Positions 1 to 10,970 of a stretch of 64,000 nt of DNA are shown here, piece by piece (the stretch's first letter is position 1; each line of letters opens with the position of its first letter). Below the pieces are notes generated by a model. It worked only from the letters and a program-made list of their open reading frames with translations. It did no database searches and had not been told where the DNA came from. This stretch comes from Haloterrigena turkmenica DSM 5511 (lineage in GTDB: Archaea; Halobacteriota; Halobacteria; Halobacteriales; Natrialbaceae), in assembly GCF_000025325.1 (NCBI RefSeq), contig NC_013743.1, positions 372,001 to 436,000 on the forward strand, given 5' to 3'. Position numbers and translations under genes: made by a program.

Positions 1-44
1 GGACAGCCGACCAGGCAGTCGTATACCGACTCGTGGTGGAATAA
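1..44 (+). CDS. rpoH: RNA polymerase subunit H (RpoH/Rpo5), 3' end only
   Basis: Only the last 13 codons are inside the window, reading TADQAVVYRLVVE and a TAA at 42-44. The YRLVVE ending and the position directly before rpoB'' match archaeal RpoH, the small polymerase subunit homologous to the C-terminal domain of eukaryotic Rpb5. The stop codon abuts the ATG of rpoB'' with no gap, so the two are presumably translated from one mRNA. The identification rests on context and the short tail. Confidence 0.8.
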   Translation, partial: TADQAVVYRLVVE

Positions 45-1619
45 ATGTCAATGGAACTCAATCGCGAGAAACGGCGAGAGATCTCGCGCGAATACTTCGC
101 GAAGGAACGGATCGCCGAACACCACTACCGATCGTTCAACGCCTTCCTCAACCGAGGGATGCAGGAAGTCGTCGACGAGAAGGAGACGATCGACACGGAC
201 ATCGGCGACAAGGAAGGGGAGGAACCCGTTCACGTCAAACTCGGCGACGTCCGCGTCGTGACCCCCCGCGTCAGGGAGGCGGACGGCTCGGAAGAGTTGC
301 TCTATCCGCAGGAAGCCCGGCTGCGCAACATTACGTACTCCGCGCCGGTCTTCATGGAAATGTCTATCGTCAAAGGCGAGGAGGGCGACCAGCGGGTCGT
401 CGACTCCACCGAGACGAAGATCGGTCGGATGCCGATCATGGTCGGCTCCGACAAGTGTAACATCGCCGGCTTCTCCGACGAGGAACTCGTCGAGATCGGC
501 GAAGACCCTGCAGACCCGGGCGGCTACTTCATCGTCAACGGCTCCGAGCGGGTGCTGATGACCAGCGAGGACCTCGCACCAAACAAGATCCTCGCCGAGT
601 ACGACACCAAGTACGGCGACGAGATTCAGGTCGCCAAGACCTTCTCCCAGCGCCGTGGCTACCGCGCGCTCGTTCTCTGCGAACGAAACCGCGAGGGACT
701 GCTCGAGGTCTCGTTCCCGTCGGTATCGGGCTCGATCAACTTCGTCACGCTCGTCCGCGCGCTGGGTCTGGAAAGCGACGAGGAGATCGTCCACAAGGTC
801 TCGAACGACCCCGAGGTCGTCAAGTACATGCTGGAGAACCTCGAGGCCGCCGAGGTTCAAAGCGAAGAGGAGGCCATCGAGGAACTCGGGAAGCGCGTCG
901 CCTCCGGCCAGGGGAAGAACTACCAGCTCAAGCGCGCGAACTACGTCATCGACCGCTATCTCCTGCCGCATCTCCACGAGGACGGCGTCGAGGAGGAAGA
1001 CGTCCGCATCAACAAGGCCCACTACCTCTGCCGGATGGCCGAGGCCTGCTTCGAACTCGCGCTGGGTCGGCGCGACTCGGACGACAAGGACCACTACGCG
1101 AACAAGCGCCTGAAGGTCAGCGGCGACCTGATGAAAGACCTGTTCCGGACCGCGCTGAACAAGCTGGCCCGGGACGTTAAGTACCAGCTCGAGCGCGCCA
1201 ACATGCGAAACCGGAACCTCTCGGTCTCGACGGTCGTCCGCTCGGACGTCCTGACCGAGCGCTTAGAGCACCCGATCGCGACGGGCAACTGGGTCGGCGG
1301 CCGCTCCGGCGTCTCGCAGCTGGTCGACCGAACGGACTTCATGGGCGTTCTGAGCCACCTGCGCCGCCTTCGGAGCCCGCTTTCCCGCTCACAGCCGCAC
1401 TTCGAAGCGCGGGACTTACACGCGACCCAGTGGGGTCGCATCGGGCCCTCGGAGACGCCCGAGGGACCGAACTGTGGGTTGGTGAAGAACTTCGCGCAGT
1501 CGATGGAACTCTCCCAGAACGTCGAGGACGAACAGGAACTCAAACGCGAACTGGCATCGATGGGCGTCGAGGGGATTCCCGGCCTCGAGGGCATCGAACG
1601 ATCGACCGCAGACGACTGA
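45..1619 (+). CDS. rpoB2: DNA-directed RNA polymerase subunit B'' (N-terminal half of Rpo2)
   Basis: This 524-residue protein is the N-terminal half of the second largest RNA polymerase subunit, which is split into B'' and B' in halophilic and some methanogenic archaea. It builds the protrusion, lobe and fork region of the catalytic core. Near the C-terminus it carries the conserved segments VSQLVDRTDFMGVLSHLRR and GRIGPSETPEGPNCGLVKN. The ATG follows the rpoH stop directly; a second ATG lies two codons later and cannot be excluded as the start. The next gene starts 6 nt after the stop. Length and gene order are those normal for haloarchaea. Confidence 0.97.
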   Translation: MSMELNREKRREISREYFAKERIAEHHYRSFNAFLNRGMQEVVDEKETIDTDIGDKEGEEPVHVKLGDVRVVTPRVREADGSEELLYPQEARLRNITYSAPVFMEMSIVKGEEGDQRVVDSTETKIGRMPIMVGSDKCNIAGFSDEELVEIGEDPADPGGYFIVNGSERVLMTSEDLAPNKILAEYDTKYGDEIQVAKTFSQRRGYRALVLCERNREGLLEVSFPSVSGSINFVTLVRALGLESDEEIVHKVSNDPEVVKYMLENLEAAEVQSEEEAIEELGKRVASGQGKNYQLKRANYVIDRYLLPHLHEDGVEEEDVRINKAHYLCRMAEACFELALGRRDSDDKDHYANKRLKVSGDLMKDLFRTALNKLARDVKYQLERANMRNRNLSVSTVVRSDVLTERLEHPIATGNWVGGRSGVSQLVDRTDFMGVLSHLRRLRSPLSRSQPHFEARDLHATQWGRIGPSETPEGPNCGLVKNFAQSMELSQNVEDEQELKRELASMGVEGIPGLEGIERSTADD

Positions 1620-1625
1620 TCAATC

Positions 1626-3455
1626 ATGAGCAGCCAACAACGAGACGCGAAAGTGTACGTCAACGGGTCGCTGGTGGGGACCCATCCCGATCCGCACGAG
1701 CTAGCCGAACAGATCCGCGAAGCGCGACGCATCGGTGACGTTTCCGAGATGGTCAACGTCTCGGTGAAAGAGCGCACCCGCGAAGTGATCGTCAACGCCG
1801 ACGCCGGCCGCGCGCGACGACCCCTGTTGGTCGTCGAGGACGGCGAACCGCGCATCTCCCAACAGGAGATCGAGGCGCTGCAGGACGGCGACCTCGAGTT
1901 CGACGATCTCGTCGACCACGGCTACGTCGAATTCATTGACGCCGAGGAGGAAGAGGACATCCTCGTGGCCGTCGACGAAGAGCACCTCACGGAGAAGCAC
2001 ACCCACCTCGAGATCGACCCGTCGCTGATCTTCTCGATCGGTGCGGGGATGATTCCCTACCCCGAGCACAACGCTTCGCCGCGTATTACGATGGGGGCAG
2101 GGATGATCAAGCAGTCGCTGGGGCTCCCGTCGGCCAACTATCGAATCCGGCCGGACACGCGCCAGCACCTGCTGCACTACCCCCAGCTCTCGATGGTCAA
2201 GACCCAGACCACCGAACAGATCGGTTACGACGAGCGCCCCGCGGCGCAGAACTTCGTCGTCGCCGTGATGAGCTACGAGGGGTTCAACATCGAGGACGCG
2301 CTGGTCATGAACAAGGCCAGTGTCGAGCGCGCGCTTGCCCGGTCGCACTTCTTCCGGACCTACGAGGGCGAGGAACGTCGCTACCCCGGCGGCCAGGAGG
2401 ATCGCTTCGAGATCCCCTCCCAGGACGTCCGCGGGGCTCGCGGCGAGGACGCGTACAATCACCTAGACGAGGACGGTCTCGTGAATCCGGAGACGACGGT
2501 CGACGAGAACTCCGTCCTGCTCGGGAAGACCTCCCCGCCGCGCTTCCTCGAGGAACCCGACGACATGGGCGGACTCTCGCCCCAGAAACGCCGTGAGACC
2601 TCGGTGACGATGCGCTCCGGCGAATCGGGCGTCGTCGACACCGTTACCCTCATGGAGGGCGAGGACGGCTCGAAGCTCTCGAAGGTCTCCGTGCGCGACG
2701 AGCGGATCCCCGAACTCGGGGACAAGTTCGCCAGCCGGCACGGTCAGAAGGGTGTCGTGGGCCACCTCGCACCCCAGGAAGACATGCCCTTCACCGAGGA
2801 GGGCGTCGTCCCCGACCTCGTGCTCAACCCCCACGCCCTGCCCTCCCGGATGACCGTCGGCCACATCTTAGAGATGATCGGCGGCAAACTCGGCTCGATG
2901 GAGGGCCGGCGCGTCGACGGGACGCCGTTCCTCGGCGAGGACGAGGACGAACTCCGCGACGGCCTCGAGGACGCCGGCTTCGATTCGGCCGGCAAGGAGA
3001 CCATGTACTCCGGGGTCACCGGCGAGAAGATCGAGGCCGAGATCTTCGTCGGCGTGATTTTCTACCAGAAGCTCTACCACATGGTCTCGAACAAGCTGCA
3101 CGCCCGCTCGCGCGGGCCGGTGCAGGTGCTGACCCGCCAGCCGACGGAGGGGCGCGCCCGCGAGGGCGGGCTCCGTATCGGGGAGATGGAACGCGACGTG
3201 TTCATCGGCCACGGGGCCGCGATGACGCTGAAAGAACGACTGCTAGACGAGTCCGACCGCGAGTTCATCCACATCTGTGCGAACTGTGGGATGAGCGCGG
3301 TCGAAAACGTCGAACAACGGCGCGTCTACTGTCCGAACTGCGACGAGGAAACCGATATCCACGAGATCGAGATGAGCTACGCGTTCAAGCTCCTGCTGGA
3401 CGAGATGAAGGCGCTGGGTATCGCACCGCGACTCGAACTGGAAGACGCCGTCTAA
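1626..3455 (+). CDS. rpoB1: DNA-directed RNA polymerase subunit B' (C-terminal half of Rpo2)
   Basis: This 609-residue protein is the C-terminal half of the split second largest subunit. It includes the hybrid-binding domain and the wall and clamp parts of the core. Visible hallmarks are [15 protein letters not shown], the segment around [14 protein letters not shown] followed by [10 protein letters not shown], and a C-terminal zinc site formed by CANC and CPNC. It starts 6 nt after rpoB'' and ends 3 nt before rpoA', so the core subunits can be made from one transcript. Nothing looks broken. Confidence 0.97.
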   Translation: MSSQQRDAKVYVNGSLVGTHPDPHELAEQIREARRIGDVSEMVNVSVKERTREVIVNADAGRARRPLLVVEDGEPRISQQEIEALQDGDLEFDDLVDHGYVEFIDAEEEEDILVAVDEEHLTEKHTHLEIDPSLIFSIGAGMIPYPEHNASPRITMGAGMIKQSLGLPSANYRIRPDTRQHLLHYPQLSMVKTQTTEQIGYDERPAAQNFVVAVMSYEGFNIEDALVMNKASVERALARSHFFRTYEGEERRYPGGQEDRFEIPSQDVRGARGEDAYNHLDEDGLVNPETTVDENSVLLGKTSPPRFLEEPDDMGGLSPQKRRETSVTMRSGESGVVDTVTLMEGEDGSKLSKVSVRDERIPELGDKFASRHGQKGVVGHLAPQEDMPFTEEGVVPDLVLNPHALPSRMTVGHILEMIGGKLGSMEGRRVDGTPFLGEDEDELRDGLEDAGFDSAGKETMYSGVTGEKIEAEIFVGVIFYQKLYHMVSNKLHARSRGPVQVLTRQPTEGRAREGGLRIGEMERDVFIGHGAAMTLKERLLDESDREFIHICANCGMSAVENVEQRRVYCPNCDEETDIHEIEMSYAFKLLLDEMKALGIAPRLELEDAV

Positions 3456-3458
3456 ACA

Positions 3459-6383
3459 ATGCAAAACAGTACACCCAAAGACATCGGACAACTCTCCTTC
3501 GGGCTCATGCAGCCCGAGGAGTATCGGGAGATGAGCGCGACGAAGATCATCACCGCCGACACCTACGACGACGACGGGTTCCCCATCGACATGGGGCTGA
3601 TGGACCCCCGACTCGGCGTCATCGACCCCGGTCTCGAGTGCAAGACCTGCGGCAAACACTCGGGGTCGTGTAACGGCCACTTCGGACACATCGAACTGGC
3701 TGCGCCGGTCATCCACGTCGGCTTCACGAAGCTCATCCGACGGCTCCTGCGGGGGACCTGTCGGGAGTGTTCGAAGCTCCTGCTCACCGAGGACGAGCGC
3801 GACGAGTTCCGCGAGGATATCACGGAGTCGCGAAAGCTGGGCCGCGACCTGAACGACGTCACCAAGGCCGCGATCCGGCAGGCCCGCAAGAAGGACCGCT
3901 GTCCGTTCTGCGGCGAGATCCAGTATGACATCGACCACGAGAAACCGACCACCTACTACGAGGTCCAGCAGGTCCTGACCAGCGAGTACTCCCAGGAGAT
4001 CGCGGCCGCGATGCAGGGAGAGGGCGAGGACGCCGAGCGGATGTCGCCCGACGAACTCGCCGAACAGACCGATATCGACCTCATGCGGGTCAACGAGATC
4101 CTCTCGGGCTCGTTCCGTCCCCGCGAGAGCCAGCGCAAGGCCATCGAGAAGGCCTTGGACATCGATCTCACCGAGGAGGACACGAACAAACTGATGCCCT
4201 CGGATATCCGGGACTGGTTCGAGAACATCCCGGACGAGGACATCACGGTACTCGGAATCGATCCCGAGAAGTCCCGGCCGGAGTGGATGATCCTGACTGT
4301 GTTGCCCGTTCCGCCGGTCACCGCACGACCGTCGATCACGCTCGACAACGGCCAGCGCTCCGAGGACGACCTGACCCACAAGCTGGTCGACATCATCCGG
4401 ATCAACCAGCGGTTCATGGAAAACCGCGAGGCCGGCGCGCCCCAGCTGATCATCGAGGACCTCTGGGAGCTGCTCCAGTACCACGTCACCACCTTCATGG
4501 ACAACGAGATCTCGGGCACGCCGCCGGCACGGCACCGTTCCGGCCGGCCGCTCAAGACGCTCTCCCAGCGCCTGAAAGGCAAAGAGGGTCGCTTCCGCGG
4601 ATCGCTGTCCGGGAAACGCGTGAACTTCTCGGCCCGGACCGTCATCTCGCCTGACCCGACTCTCTCGCTCAACGAGGTCGGGGTCCCGGATCGGGTCGCC
4701 AAGGAAATGACCCAGACGATGAACGTCACCGAGCGGAATCTCGAGGACGCCCGTCGGTTCGTCTCGAACGGCCCCGAAGGCCACCCCGGCGCGAACTACG
4801 TCCGCAGGCCGGACGGCCGCCGGCTGAAGGTGACCGAGAAGAACTGCGAGCAGCTCGCGGAGAAGGTCGAGGCCGGCTGGGAGGTCAACCGCCACCTCAT
4901 CGACGGCGACATCGTCATCTTCAACCGCCAGCCGTCGCTCCACCGGATGTCGATCATGGCCCACGAGGTCGTGGTCATGCCGTACAAGACGTTCCGGCTG
5001 AACACCGTCGTCTGTCCGCCGTACAACGCCGACTTCGACGGCGACGAGATGAACATGCACGCCCTCCAGAACGAGGAGGCCCGCGCCGAGGCTCGCGTGC
5101 TCATGCGCGTCCAGGAGCAGATCCTCTCGCCGCGCTTCGGCGAGAACATCATCGGCGCCATTCAGGACCACATCTCCGGGATGTACCTGCTGACCGCCGA
5201 CAACCCCCGGTTCAACGAGACGCAGGCGCTTGACCTGCTGCGTGCGACTCGGATCGACGAACTGCCCGAACCCAGCGGCATCGACGACGAGGGCGAGCCG
5301 TTCTGGACCGGCTACGACGTCTTCTCCGAACTGCTGCCCGACGATCTGGACCTCGAGTTCACGGGCACCGTCGGCGAACCGGTCGTCATCGAGGACGGCC
5401 AGCTGATCGAAGGGACCATCGCCGAGGACGAGGTCGGCGAGTTCGGCGGCGAGATCGTCGACACGATCACGAAAGTCTACGGTAACACCCGCGCCCGGAT
5501 TTTCATCAACGAGGTCTCGACGCTGGCGATGCGCGCGATCATGCACTTCGGGTTCTCGATCGGGATCGACGACGAGACGATTCCCGAGGAAGCCCAGTCC
5601 CGCATCGACGAGACCATCGAGGACGCCAACGACCGCGTCGAAGAGCTCATCGAGGCCTACGAGAACAACGAACTCGAGAGTCTCCCCGGCCGGACGATCG
5701 ACGAGACCCTCGAGATGAAGATTATGCAGACGCTCTCGCGTGCGCGTGACAACGCGGGGAACATCGCCGACGAGCACTTCGACGACGAGAACCCCGCCGT
5801 CGTCATGGCCAACTCCGGTGCGCGTGGGTCGATGCTCAACCTGACCCAGATGGCCGGCGCCGTCGGCCAGCAGGCGGTTCGGGGCGAACGGATCAACCGC
5901 GGTTACGAGGACCGAACCCTCAGCCACTACGAGCAAAACGATCTCTCGGCGGAGGCCCACGGCTTCGTCGAGAACTCCTACACGAGCGGCCTGACCCCGC
6001 GGGAGTTCTTCTTCCACGCGATGGGTGGCCGCGAGGGCCTGGTCGACACGGCAGTCCGGACCTCGAAGTCCGGGTACCTGCAGCGGCGGCTGATCAACGC
6101 GCTCCACGAGCTGGAAACCCAGTACGACGGCACCGTCCGGGACTCCAGCGACACCATCATCCAGTTCGAGTTCGGTGAGGACGGCACCAGTCCGGTGAAG
6201 GTGTCCTCGAGCGACGAGAACGACATCGACGTCGACCAGATCGCCGACCGCGTTCTCGACACCGAGTTCGAGTCCGAAGCGGCCAAAAACGAGTTCCTCA
6301 GCACGAGTTCAGAGCTGACGAACCTCTCGGAACACGCGGACAATCGCTTGGTCGAGGGCTCGGAGGTGACCTCCGATGACTAA
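3459..6383 (+). CDS. rpoA1: DNA-directed RNA polymerase subunit A' (N-terminal part of Rpo1)
   Basis: This 974-residue protein is the large part of the biggest polymerase subunit. The N-terminal zinc binding motif [17 protein letters not shown] is visible, as is a second CxxC pair farther in. The absolutely conserved catalytic loop [12 protein letters not shown], whose three Asp residues bind the active-site magnesium, follows the FNRQPSLHR segment. The gene overlaps rpoA'' by 8 nt, the usual archaeal split point of the largest subunit. A 954-residue antisense ORF over this gene is a codon-bias shadow. Confidence 0.97.
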   Translation: MQNSTPKDIGQLSFGLMQPEEYREMSATKIITADTYDDDGFPIDMGLMDPRLGVIDPGLECKTCGKHSGSCNGHFGHIELAAPVIHVGFTKLIRRLLRGTCRECSKLLLTEDERDEFREDITESRKLGRDLNDVTKAAIRQARKKDRCPFCGEIQYDIDHEKPTTYYEVQQVLTSEYSQEIAAAMQGEGEDAERMSPDELAEQTDIDLMRVNEILSGSFRPRESQRKAIEKALDIDLTEEDTNKLMPSDIRDWFENIPDEDITVLGIDPEKSRPEWMILTVLPVPPVTARPSITLDNGQRSEDDLTHKLVDIIRINQRFMENREAGAPQLIIEDLWELLQYHVTTFMDNEISGTPPARHRSGRPLKTLSQRLKGKEGRFRGSLSGKRVNFSARTVISPDPTLSLNEVGVPDRVAKEMTQTMNVTERNLEDARRFVSNGPEGHPGANYVRRPDGRRLKVTEKNCEQLAEKVEAGWEVNRHLIDGDIVIFNRQPSLHRMSIMAHEVVVMPYKTFRLNTVVCPPYNADFDGDEMNMHALQNEEARAEARVLMRVQEQILSPRFGENIIGAIQDHISGMYLLTADNPRFNETQALDLLRATRIDELPEPSGIDDEGEPFWTGYDVFSELLPDDLDLEFTGTVGEPVVIEDGQLIEGTIAEDEVGEFGGEIVDTITKVYGNTRARIFINEVSTLAMRAIMHFGFSIGIDDETIPEEAQSRIDETIEDANDRVEELIEAYENNELESLPGRTIDETLEMKIMQTLSRARDNAGNIADEHFDDENPAVVMANSGARGSMLNLTQMAGAVGQQAVRGERINRGYEDRTLSHYEQNDLSAEAHGFVENSYTSGLTPREFFFHAMGGREGLVDTAVRTSKSGYLQRRLINALHELETQYDGTVRDSSDTIIQFEFGEDGTSPVKVSSSDENDIDVDQIADRVLDTEFESEAAKNEFLSTSSELTNLSEHADNRLVEGSEVTSDD

Positions 6384-7569
6384 CGTCGAGTACGACGTCA
6401 CCGACGACATGATCGCGGTCGTCGAGGATACTGACCTCCCCCGCCGGCTCAAGGACAAAGTCTACGCGACCCTCGAGGATCGCGGCGACGCCACCGTCCA
6501 GAACGCCGACGACCTCGCAAAGGCAGTCGAGGCCCGCTATCTCGACACCCGCGTCGACCCGCTCGATCCCGTCGGGACCGTCTCGGCCCAGTCGATCGGG
6601 GAGCCCGGGACGCAGCTGACGATGAACACGTTCCACTACGCGGGGGTCGCGGAGATCGACGTGACCCAGGGGCTGCCGCGGCTAATCGAACTGGTCGACG
6701 CCCGGAAGACCCCGGACACGCCGATGATGACCGTCTACTTAGAGGACGAGTACGCCGCCGAACGCGAGAAAGCCCACGAGGTCGTCTGGAACATCGAGGC
6801 CACCAAGATCCTCGCGCTCGGTGACGTCTCGACCAACGTCGCGGACATGCGCGTTCAGATCTCGCTCAACGAGGACACGCTCCGCGAGCGGATGATCACG
6901 CCCGAGGAAGTCGCTGAGATCATCGAGGATAACCTCGGCGTGAGCACGGTCCAGCAGGGAACCGAGATTCAGTTCGGCCCCGAGGAACCGTCCTATCGGG
7001 ATCTGCTCCAGCTCGTCGAGGAACTGCGCGACATCACGTTCAAGGGGATCGAAGAGGTCTCCCGGGTCGTTATCCGTCGCGAAGAACTCGAGGAGGGCGA
7101 ACAGTTCGTCCTCTACACCGAGGGATCGGCCTTCGGCGACGTCCTGGAGATCGAGGGCGTCGACGCCTCCCGAACGACGTGTAACAACATCCACGAGATC
7201 CACCGCAACCTCGGCATTGAGGCCGCCCGCGAAGCGATCATCGAGGAGACGAACAACACGCTGGCCGAGCAGGGGCTGGACGACGTCAACGTCCGGCATC
7301 TGATGCTGGTCGCGGACATGATGACCAACCGCGGCGAGATCGAGTCGATCGGCCGTCACGGCATCTCGGGTTCGAAGGAGTCCGTACTTGCCCGCGCAGC
7401 GTTCGAAGTCACGGTCAACCACCTGCTCAACGCCGCGATCCACGGCGAAACCGACGAACTCGACGGCGTTACGGAGAACGTCATCGTCGGGAAACCGATC
7501 AAGCTCGGCACCGGCGACGTCGACCTCCGGATGGGGTCGACGAAATCCAGTGGCAGTCAGGCCGACTAA
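6376..7569 (+). CDS. rpoA2: DNA-directed RNA polymerase subunit A'' (C-terminal part of Rpo1)
   Basis: This 397-residue protein is the C-terminal part of the largest subunit and supplies the trigger-loop and cleft-jaw region. Conserved segments include [19 protein letters not shown] with TFHYAGVAE directly after it (trigger loop), and [19 protein letters not shown] near the C-terminus. No intein is seen. The ATG lies inside the end of rpoA', suggesting translational coupling, and the nusA-like gene starts 3 nt after the stop. Confidence 0.97.
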   Translation: MTNVEYDVTDDMIAVVEDTDLPRRLKDKVYATLEDRGDATVQNADDLAKAVEARYLDTRVDPLDPVGTVSAQSIGEPGTQLTMNTFHYAGVAEIDVTQGLPRLIELVDARKTPDTPMMTVYLEDEYAAEREKAHEVVWNIEATKILALGDVSTNVADMRVQISLNEDTLRERMITPEEVAEIIEDNLGVSTVQQGTEIQFGPEEPSYRDLLQLVEELRDITFKGIEEVSRVVIRREELEEGEQFVLYTEGSAFGDVLEIEGVDASRTTCNNIHEIHRNLGIEAAREAIIEETNNTLAEQGLDDVNVRHLMLVADMMTNRGEIESIGRHGISGSKESVLARAAFEVTVNHLLNAAIHGETDELDGVTENVIVGKPIKLGTGDVDLRMGSTKSSGSQAD

Positions 7570-7572
7570 TCG

Positions 7573-8013
7573 ATGGGCGTCACCCTCGACGACGACGCCC
7601 GTCAGTATCTGGCCGCCTTCGAGGACGTCACCGACGTCAGCGGTCAGGACTGTCTGGTCACCGACGCGCCGACGGCCGACGCCGACGAACGACTGATCGT
7701 CGTCGTCTCGAGCGGCCGGATGAGCGAGGCGATCGGTCCCGAGGGACGGACCGTCAGGCAGTACGAAGAGCGCGTCGGGAAACCGGTCAGACTCGTCGAA
7801 GACGCCGATGATCCGGAGGCGTTCGTCGCCAACGCGCTCTCGCCAGCGGCGGTGTACAACGTCACGATCAGCGAAAACGACGATACCGTCGCCTACGTCG
7901 AGGTCGCCGACGAGGACCGCGGCGTCGCCATCGGTTCGAACGGACGGACGATCGAGGCCGCGCGGACGCTCGCACAGCGTCACTTCGGGATCGACGACGT
8001 CCAGTTGATCTAA
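7573..8013 (+). CDS. nusA: NusA-like transcription elongation/termination factor
   Basis: This 146-residue protein corresponds to the short archaeal NusA, which lacks the bacterial N-terminal and S1 domains and consists of two KH RNA-binding domains. KH signatures are visible as GRMSEAIGPEGRTVRQYEE in the first half and GVAIGSNGRTIEAARTLA in the second. It acts with RNA polymerase during elongation. Its position directly after rpoA'' is the standard archaeal order. The ORF ends in front of a poly-T run, which suggests that transcription of the rpo cluster stops here. Confidence 0.93.
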   Translation: MGVTLDDDARQYLAAFEDVTDVSGQDCLVTDAPTADADERLIVVVSSGRMSEAIGPEGRTVRQYEERVGKPVRLVEDADDPEAFVANALSPAAVYNVTISENDDTVAYVEVADEDRGVAIGSNGRTIEAARTLAQRHFGIDDVQLI

Positions 8014-8022
8014 TCTTTTTTC
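8014..8022 (+). terminator. Poly-T transcription terminator after nusA
   Basis: A run of six T follows the TAA stop of nusA within 10 nt. Archaeal RNA polymerase commonly terminates on such oligo-T runs without a hairpin. It separates the rpo cluster from the independent aldehyde dehydrogenase gene. Confidence 0.6.
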
Positions 8023-8365
8023 GACGCTCCACCGATTCTCTCAAGCGAATCCTCTGTTGACCGGACGGTTCACCCGACGACCGGAATCAATTGGACTCGC
8101 AGTGCTAGCAAATGCAACCCGTATCCCGCGAAACTGGTTGGAAAACGGCCATTCGCCGACGTATAGCTGAAATTAGTACCGGACTCCCGACGTAACTACG
8201 AATAATCGCTCGAGCGCGCTCACGGAACGGTAGAGTGACTACGGATCGAACGACGGGAGCGTACCACATCATCCCTGTCGCGTCTGAGAACGGCGAGAAT
8301 CAGTCGATAATCGAGAATGTCGTAACCAAATGAATAAGAAGATTCCATCGAGAGAGAGTATTCGT
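8023..8365. other. Intergenic stretch without a convincing gene
   Basis: About 340 nt between nusA and the aldehyde dehydrogenase. Both strands hold only short arginine-rich shadow ORFs. The AT-rich end (about 8329-8342, containing aatgaataagaa) lies 25-35 nt upstream of the ATG at 8366 and could be the TATA region of the next gene. Nothing else is recognised. Confidence 0.5.
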
Positions 8366-9877
8366 ATGATGGACACGAGCGACTCAGCCGCCAAGGGGAG
8401 TGACGTGGACGAACTCGGAATCGCGCCGGAAAACGGGTGGAACGCGCTGTATCTCGACGGAGAGTGGGTCCCTGCCAGTGACCGAGACCTGATTGACGTC
8501 GAAAACCCCGCGACACGGACGACCCTGACGACGGTTCCCTCGGGTACCGAGGACGACGTCGACGAAGCGTACGCGATCGCGGAGGAGGCCCAAGCGGAGT
8601 GGGCGGAGCGACCCCCTCAGGAGCGTGCCGCGGTCGTGTCCGAGGCCTGCGAACTGCTGGGCGAGTACGCCGACGACCTCGCGACGCTGTTCGCGGTCGA
8701 ATGTGGCGGCGTCCAGTTGAAGGCCGATTTCGAGATCCAGCTCGCACAGGGGACGATGGACGTCGGCGCCGGACTGGCGATGCGCGACGGCGGCCGGCGT
8801 AAGGACTCGGTCACGCCAGGAAAGGAGAACCTGCTCGTGCGCGAACCGGCCGGCGTCGTCGGCGTCATTACGCCGTGGAACTTCCCGCTGTACCTCACCA
8901 GCCGGGTCGTCGCGCCCGCGATCGCGCTGGGCAACAGCGTGGTGGTAAAGCCGGACGAGCACACGCCGCTGACGGGCGGACTCGTGCTCGCGAGGGCCTT
9001 CGAAGAGGCCGGCCTCCCGGACGGCGTCCTGAACGTCGTCCCCGGCTACGGCCACGAGATCGGCGATCACTTCTCGGGACACCCGGTCCCGTCGGTGATG
9101 TCGTTTACCGGCTCCTCGGAAGTCGGACGAGGCGTCGGCCAGCGTGCCGTCGGATCGTACACGGAACCCGCGCTCGAATTGGGCGGGAACAACGCTCACG
9201 TCGTCCTTTCGGACGCCGATTTAGAGCGGGCAATCGATGCCGGTGCGTTCGGATCGTTCACCCATCAGGGACAGGAGTGCATCTCGATCAATCGTCACCT
9301 CGTCCACGAATCGCTGTACGAGGAGTACGTGGCGGGGCTGGCCGACCGCGCCGAACAACTCCCTATCGGTGATCCGCTCGAGGAAGGATCCCTCGTCGGA
9401 CCGGTCATCAACGAGAGCCAGCGCGACAAGATCGTCGGCTTCATCGAGGAGTCGGTCGAGCGCGGTGCGACGGTCGAGGCCGGTGGCAGCCACGACGGTC
9501 TGTTCGTCGAGCCCACGGTGCTGTCGGGTGTCACCAACGACATGCCGGCGGCCTGTAACGAACACTTCGGACCCGTCGCGCCGGTCATCCCCTTCGAGAC
9601 CGACGAGGAGGCGATCCGGCTCGCCAACGACACCGAGTACGGCCTGTCGGGATCGGTTCACTCGACGGACGTCGCTCGGGCGCGCGACGTGGCCGACGCG
9701 ATGGAGACGGGCATGGTCCACATCAACGACCAGCCGTTGAACGACGAACCGCACGTCGCGTTCGGCGGCGTCGGCGCGTCGGGAATGGGTCGGTACAACG
9801 ACGAGTGGATCTTAGAGACCTTGACGTCAGTGAAGTGGATTTCGATCCAGCGCGAACCCCGGGAGTATCCGTACTGA
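8366..9877 (+). CDS. NAD(P)-dependent aldehyde dehydrogenase
   Basis: A soluble dehydrogenase of about 503 residues that oxidises an aldehyde to a carboxylic acid with NAD(P). Visible family marks are the substrate/cofactor segment VITPWNFPLYLTSR, the nucleotide-site FTGSSEVGRGVGQ, the general-base Glu in ELGGNNAHVV and the catalytic Cys in HQGQECISINR. The C-terminal HVAFGGVGASGMGRY segment is also typical and resembles benzaldehyde/salicylaldehyde-type enzymes. The open frame begins at 8330, but 8366 (or 8369) fits both family length and an AT-rich TATA-like stretch 27-35 nt upstream. The substrate cannot be read from sequence. It interrupts the usual nusA-rps12 neighbourhood. Confidence 0.9.
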   Translation: MMDTSDSAAKGSDVDELGIAPENGWNALYLDGEWVPASDRDLIDVENPATRTTLTTVPSGTEDDVDEAYAIAEEAQAEWAERPPQERAAVVSEACELLGEYADDLATLFAVECGGVQLKADFEIQLAQGTMDVGAGLAMRDGGRRKDSVTPGKENLLVREPAGVVGVITPWNFPLYLTSRVVAPAIALGNSVVVKPDEHTPLTGGLVLARAFEEAGLPDGVLNVVPGYGHEIGDHFSGHPVPSVMSFTGSSEVGRGVGQRAVGSYTEPALELGGNNAHVVLSDADLERAIDAGAFGSFTHQGQECISINRHLVHESLYEEYVAGLADRAEQLPIGDPLEEGSLVGPVINESQRDKIVGFIEESVERGATVEAGGSHDGLFVEPTVLSGVTNDMPAACNEHFGPVAPVIPFETDEEAIRLANDTEYGLSGSVHSTDVARARDVADAMETGMVHINDQPLNDEPHVAFGGVGASGMGRYNDEWILETLTSVKWISIQREPREYPY

Positions 9878-9943
9878 CCGGGTATCGGTCCCGAACCGCG
9901 TCTGTTTCGGATGCCTGTGACGCCAGTCACGATGGGATTATGA

Positions 9944-10597
9944 TCAGAGCCACTCGACGCGATACTCGCAGCGGTGATCTCCGTCCGATCGACACTGGTC
10001 GCCGACTTCCTCCACCTCGACGGGATTGTTGGCGAACTTCTTCGCGACGCCCTTGATGAGCCCCTTATCGAATTCGCACGGATAGGGGTTCTCACAGATC
10101 ATAATGCCCTCGTTCGGTCCTTCCTGTTGGAACTCATAGGAGCCGATCTCACTGCCGCGGTGGTTCTGGTGGTACGCCGTATCGATCCCCCGTAGCGCGT
10201 TATCGACCTCGGAAAGTTCCGGTGGAAATTCGACGTGCTCCGGGACGTTTTGCCCCATATTCCGCATTCTAACCCCGCCATATTCGTCGCGCATATCGTA
10301 CAGCATGGCGAGCGGAATTTCGAGCGGATACCACTCATCGGGCTCGATGTCCTCGAGTCCGTACTCGGCGAGTTTATTGGCGATCTGTTTCCCCACGAAC
10401 GAGGAGACTGATTCGCCCGCAGCGATGTACGACAGGGGACTCCGCCCGATCACTTCCGAGTCCTCGAGTGACCCGTCGAATCCAATTCGATCGTCTACCG
10501 TCGGCAATTCATCACTGGACCGAGACTCCTCGTGGGAAAGACCGACGAGTCGCTTGAACCAGGATGTGGTGACGAATACCGTATTGGTTGTAGCCAT
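9944..10597 (-). CDS. 4VR/HNOB-like ligand-binding domain protein
   Basis: A 217-residue protein. The C-terminal CRSDGDHRCEYRVEW resembles the end of V4R (4-vinyl reductase) domains, which carry a Cys-x-x-GD-x-x-Cys motif and bind small hydrophobic ligands or heme-like groups in sensors. Two further Cys in ICENPYPCEFDKG could take part in a metal or disulfide site. The N-terminal third is not recognised. The start at 10597 is preferred over an upstream GTG, and an inverted repeat lies just upstream. It is convergent with the aldehyde dehydrogenase. A sensory or regulatory role is inference. Confidence 0.55.
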   Translation of the reverse strand: MATTNTVFVTTSWFKRLVGLSHEESRSSDELPTVDDRIGFDGSLEDSEVIGRSPLSYIAAGESVSSFVGKQIANKLAEYGLEDIEPDEWYPLEIPLAMLYDMRDEYGGVRMRNMGQNVPEHVEFPPELSEVDNALRGIDTAYHQNHRGSEIGSYEFQQEGPNEGIMICENPYPCEFDKGLIKGVAKKFANNPVEVEEVGDQCRSDGDHRCEYRVEWL

Positions 10598-10620
10598 AAC
10601 GAGTATAGAACACAACCAAT

Positions 10621-10642
10621 CTAACTAATAACTTCTAGTTAG
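10621..10642. promoter_or_regulatory. Inverted repeat overlapping the promoter of the 4VR-like gene
   Basis: CTAACTA at 10621-10627 and its exact complement TAGTTAG at 10636-10642 flank an 8-nt spacer. The element begins 24 nt upstream of the ATG at 10597 and coincides with where a leaderless haloarchaeal TATA box is expected, so it could be an operator. The bound factor is unknown. Confidence 0.45.
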
Positions 10643-10970
10643 TCATGTACTCTGATAATACGTAGCGAACCGACGTTTCTGGGGCGGAACGAGCGGAAGC
10701 AACGGAGGCTTCCGACCGCTCGGCAGTACTTTTTCGTCGGCTTGTCACTCCCGAGGGAAAGTACCGACCTCAGTTCCGTGTCGAACGTTCCCCTTCATAA
10801 AGGATTCAGACATCGTGATTCGGATATCGAACCGTCGCGGACGGCCCGAGAACTGTTACTTGCTGGTGAAACCCGCTCAGATTCCTTCGTCGACCCCGAT
10901 TGAGCGCTCTCGAGCCGTAACACCGATTCGAAACGGGCCGCTTAAGTGCCTTCGTCGGATAGCGACGCCC
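10643..10970. other. Intergenic region upstream of rps12
   Basis: About 330 nt between the divergent 4VR-like gene and rps12. No supported ORF. The sequence cttaagtg near 10941-10948 lies 23-30 nt upstream of the rps12 ATG and is the probable TATA box for a leaderless transcript. Confidence 0.45.

Noticed and set aside
3243-6107. A 954-residue minus-strand ORF antisense to rpoA', and similar long antisense ORFs over rpoB, EF-2, SerRS and others
   Set aside because: They arise from strong GC and codon bias of the real genes; composition is repetitive (V, D, L, R) with no family motifs, and the sense genes are certain.
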